Assembly (NCBI GenBank): GCA_900323505.1
Contig: OOIN01000001.1
Span: 806,001-870,000, forward strand
Origin: Ustilago trichophora
Taxonomy: Eukaryota; Basidiomycota; Ustilaginomycetes; Ustilaginales; Ustilaginaceae
Direction: 5' to 3'
DNA: 64,000 nucleotides
Shown here: one piece after another, positions 61,755 through 64,000 of the stretch
Numbering within the stretch: the first letter of the stretch is position 1
Layout: the number at the start of each line of letters is the position of its first letter
The notes under the pieces: generated by a model
The model's input: only the letters and a program-made list of their open reading frames with translations
The model's database searches: none
What the model was told of the DNA's origin: nothing
Program-made: the position numbers and the translations under genes

Positions 61755-62247
61755 TCCCACCATGCATTTTCAATTGTATACCTCTGCTGAAAGCAAGGCA
61801 AAGTCTTGCGATATAGAAGAAGGCAGACGTGTGAGATGCAATGTAGATCTTTCCAAGTCTCTGATTGGCGTGGTGAGGACGATCACTGAGACTTATGCCT
61901 CGAAGACGAGGTGACTGTTCTGAGAGGCCAAGATGAGCAACAAGACAGTTGATGGTGCTGAGGGGAAAAATAGAAAGCCGAATAGCCGGCTCTAACTCCT
62001 CCGGGAAAATTGCCGACGAAAAGCGCCACGCGGAATTTTGCTTCTTGGAGACAGACCTCGCACCGGCTTTTATGTGTGACTCCATTCCCATTTTGATGGC
62101 TTCTTCATCATCTCCTTGTCAAACCACTAGCATCTGGTAGCATCGTTCTTTGACATTGGTATCATTTTCAACACTCACTGTCACCAACTTGTACCTCTGG
62201 AATCTGCGTCCTCCCGAATCTCATCGCTTTGACATTGGTTCTAGATC
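61755..62247. other. Intergenic region SLH1 to ketopantoate reductase gene
   Basis: About 490 bp with the 3' flank of SLH1 and the promoter of the next gene. No other feature is seen. Confidence 0.5.
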
Positions 62248-63498
62248 ATGACCGACACGAAGAAGCCCGAAATCCTATGCATAGGCTTTGGAGCCCTCGG
62301 TACCATCTATTCCTACCTCCTCTCTACCGGTGGTGCCTCCATCACCGCCGTAGCCCGATCCAACTACACCGCCCTGACCACCACCGGTATCCACATTTCT
62401 TCGACAAAATACGGCGAGATTTTGGGATACAAACCTACGCGAACCATTCGCGAATCCGAACCTCATCTGGCTCAGGATCGATTCTACGACTTTGTCGTAT
62501 GTTCCTTCAAGAACGTTCCTGATCACAAGAGTGCTTCCAGCATCATTCGACCTTTTCTCAAGCAGCCACAGGATGTGGAGGAAGAGGACAAGTTGCCGAC
62601 GATCGTTCTGCTTCAGAATGGAGTTGGAATCGAGACCGAAGTGATGGAGAATCTGGTCGAGAGGGAAGGAGGTGATGCAAAGGTCGCAAAGGGAGTGATC
62701 AGTGCGGTTGCTTGGATTGGTGCCAACCTGGCTGATGGAGGAACGAGAGTTATGCATGGTGCATTGGAGAGGCTCGAGATGGGGGTGTATCCTCACTCTT
62801 CCTCCAAGCTCTTGTCTGATGGTCGACGTCAGGTTAGTACGGAAGAACAGACGGCACTGGACAATTTTGTCAGGATCTACATTGCCGGTGGAGGAGGTGG
62901 GAAAGCCGTAGATGACATTGAAGCGATTCGATGGCAAAAAGTTCTCTGGAACGCTTCGTGGGGTGGACTTTCCACCCTAGCACGTCAACCCGTTTCCACG
63001 CTTCTTCAGGAAGATACACTTCACTACAGCGTCGGTGTCGTACGTCGTATTATGCTCGAGATCGTCTACGTGGCACGAGCTTGCGGTCTTGGCGAATCGC
63101 GATTCCCCATAGCCTCCGTGGACAATGCGATAACCATCACGTTGGCTACATCCTCAATCCCGAGCGTAAACGATCCAACCAAAGGTGGAAACCTGGCAGG
63201 AGATTTCAAACCGAGCATTCTGCTGGATTTGGAGAATGGAAGACCGATGGAGTTGGAACCGATCATCGGGAATTTGGTGAGGAAGGCGAGAGAAAATGGA
63301 GTGGAAACGCCGAGGTTGGATTTGATCCTGGCTGCGTTGAAACCGAGTCAGGTGAAAGCGGTGCAAAAGGCAAACGGTGACGGTAAAGATCAACGAGATG
63401 CCGACGGCGTTACAAAGTTCTCAGAGTTGAAAGCGACAAGTAGAGGAAACTGGCCTGAAGGAGCCCCTGTTTCGAGGGATGCAAACACGTATCTCTAA
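62248..63498 (+). CDS. Ketopantoate reductase (ApbA/PanE)-like protein
   Basis: This encodes 416 residues. The N-terminal NAD(P)-binding Rossmann fold has CIGFGALGTIYSYLL (G-x-G-x-x-G-like, about 11-25) and VVCSFKNVPDH. The middle has LLQNGVGIETEV, typical of this family's LQNG motif. The C-terminal helical domain has RWQKVLWNASWGGLSTL, corresponding to the K-x-x-x-N-x-x-x-N/S signature, and FKPSILLDLENGRPMELEPI, corresponding to the S-S-M-x-x-D-x-x-x-G-R-x-x-E-x-x-x-I block. 2-dehydropantoate 2-reductase makes pantoate for pantothenate and coenzyme A. Fungi often carry several paralogues of unclear substrate, so the exact reaction is not certain. No targeting signal is seen, so it is probably cytosolic. 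Confidence 0.88.
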   Translation: MTDTKKPEILCIGFGALGTIYSYLLSTGGASITAVARSNYTALTTTGIHISSTKYGEILGYKPTRTIRESEPHLAQDRFYDFVVCSFKNVPDHKSASSIIRPFLKQPQDVEEEDKLPTIVLLQNGVGIETEVMENLVEREGGDAKVAKGVISAVAWIGANLADGGTRVMHGALERLEMGVYPHSSSKLLSDGRRQVSTEEQTALDNFVRIYIAGGGGGKAVDDIEAIRWQKVLWNASWGGLSTLARQPVSTLLQEDTLHYSVGVVRRIMLEIVYVARACGLGESRFPIASVDNAITITLATSSIPSVNDPTKGGNLAGDFKPSILLDLENGRPMELEPIIGNLVRKARENGVETPRLDLILAALKPSQVKAVQKANGDGKDQRDADGVTKFSELKATSRGNWPEGAPVSRDANTYL

Positions 63499-63698
63499 GA
63501 GAGAAGCCTTTCTTTGTGTCATTCTGTAGAAGAGAGAATGTCGAATCGTTCCAATCCAACCTCATCCTCATCTGATCCTCTGACCCAGACAAGACTGATG
63601 CGAATCCTCGTGTTGCTGTCGTGGATGCGTGTAGCAAAAAAAAAGTGTCCATTGAAAGGTGAGATCGGTGACTCTTCATCATCATAACATGGCATCAT

Positions 63699-64000
63699 CT
63701 AGTGAATCATCCCCCACAAAATCACCAACACCACCACACCGCTAAATGCAGCAATGCCCATCACTTTGACATTCTTCCACCACATCTGGCGTCTCAACCC
63801 CACGGCTCTTCTTCGAAAAGCCATGCTCTGGTTTGCTGCGTTGTCGGTTCTGTCCATGAGCAACTCTATTCGCTCTCCACGGGAAAGGATCTGCTCGACG
63901 TTTTGGGTCATGATGTCTTTGACGCCTGCCAGTTCGGTTTTGGCCTGTGCGATGGGGTCGATGCTGTTCGGGTCGCTGTTGAATTGTGTGACGAGGGACG
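63699..64000 (-). CDS. VAMP7/Nyv1-like R-SNARE, C-terminal part (5' partial)
   Basis: The frame is open from the window edge (64000) to the TAG at 63699-63701 and encodes the last 100 residues. The visible N-terminal part reads SLVTQFNSDPNSIDPIAQAK, followed by TELAGVKDIMTQNVEQILSR and GERIELLMDRTDNAANQS. This is an R-SNARE motif with the zero-layer Arg in LSRGERIE. A basic, Trp-containing juxtamembrane stretch (RRQMWWKNVK) and a C-terminal transmembrane anchor (about 20 residues ending VILWGMIH) follow. The pattern is that of VAMP7-like longin R-SNAREs, which drive fusion at endosomes and the vacuole. The longin domain, if present, lies outside the window. The Met at 63911 is internal and not the start. 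Confidence 0.88.
   Translation of the reverse strand, partial: SLVTQFNSDPNSIDPIAQAKTELAGVKDIMTQNVEQILSRGERIELLMDRTDNAANQSMAFRRRAVGLRRQMWWKNVKVMGIAAFSGVVVLVILWGMIH

Overview
The window looks like nuclear DNA of a smut fungus (Ustilaginomycotina; a close relative of Ustilago or Sporisorium is the most likely source). The genes encode fungal proteins such as Atg15, Tvp38, Pol5, Npr2, Coa1, Slh1, a Jsn1-type Pumilio protein and Cdc25. They are long, mostly intronless, and rich in Ala/Ser/Gln/Pro low-complexity segments. The few introns are short (78-139 nt) with GTRAGY donors; three of the four carry a CTGAC branch-point-like motif. The left edge holds a tandem family of small secreted proteins, a genome feature typical of smuts. 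The species assignment is inference.

Layout. Positions 1-3856 carry four tandem copies of a small secreted-protein gene. The first is cut by the window edge, two are intact, and the last is frameshifted in its signal peptide. The copies share an upstream motif and a TATA box. Next come, in order: a Pumilio/RRM mRNA-binding protein (4136-8113, minus); an unrecognised disordered protein (12065-14683, plus); the vacuolar lipase Atg15 (15642-17258, plus); the Golgi membrane protein Tvp38 (18405-20480, plus); a 425-bp MITE-like element with terminal inverted repeats (20612-21036); the mitochondrial assembly factor Coa1 (21281-22069, minus); a Yck-type casein kinase 1 (22974-24443, minus); the nucleolar protein Pol5 (27321-31073, minus); the Cdc25 phosphatase (35685-38633, plus); a membrane-anchored polysaccharide lyase 14-like protein with two introns (39568-41093, plus); a fusion of an endonuclease III-like DNA glycosylase with a NatD-like N-acetyltransferase (41362-43320, minus); the GATOR1/SEACIT subunit Npr2 (44135-47491, minus); a glutaminyl-peptide cyclotransferase (48148-49524, plus); a homeodomain protein (49818-53279, minus); the Ski2-like helicase Slh1/ASCC3 (55884-61754, plus); a ketopantoate reductase-like protein (62248-63498, plus); and the 3' part of a VAMP7-type R-SNARE (63699-64000, minus).

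Most genes are unrelated housekeeping functions, so there is no operon-like logic. Several regulators (PUF protein, casein kinase 1, Cdc25, homeodomain protein) have 2.6-4.6 kb of gene-free upstream DNA full of simple repeats. Only the left-edge family is a functional cluster.

The most unusual items are: the glycosylase-NatD fusion, which couples base-excision repair to a predicted histone N-terminal acetyltransferase in one reading frame; the tandem secreted family with its shared promoter module; the MITE candidate; the degenerate second helicase cassette and missing second Sec63 domain of the Slh1 homologue; and an intron that ends exactly at the stop codon of the glutaminyl cyclase. No tRNA, rRNA or CRISPR array was seen.
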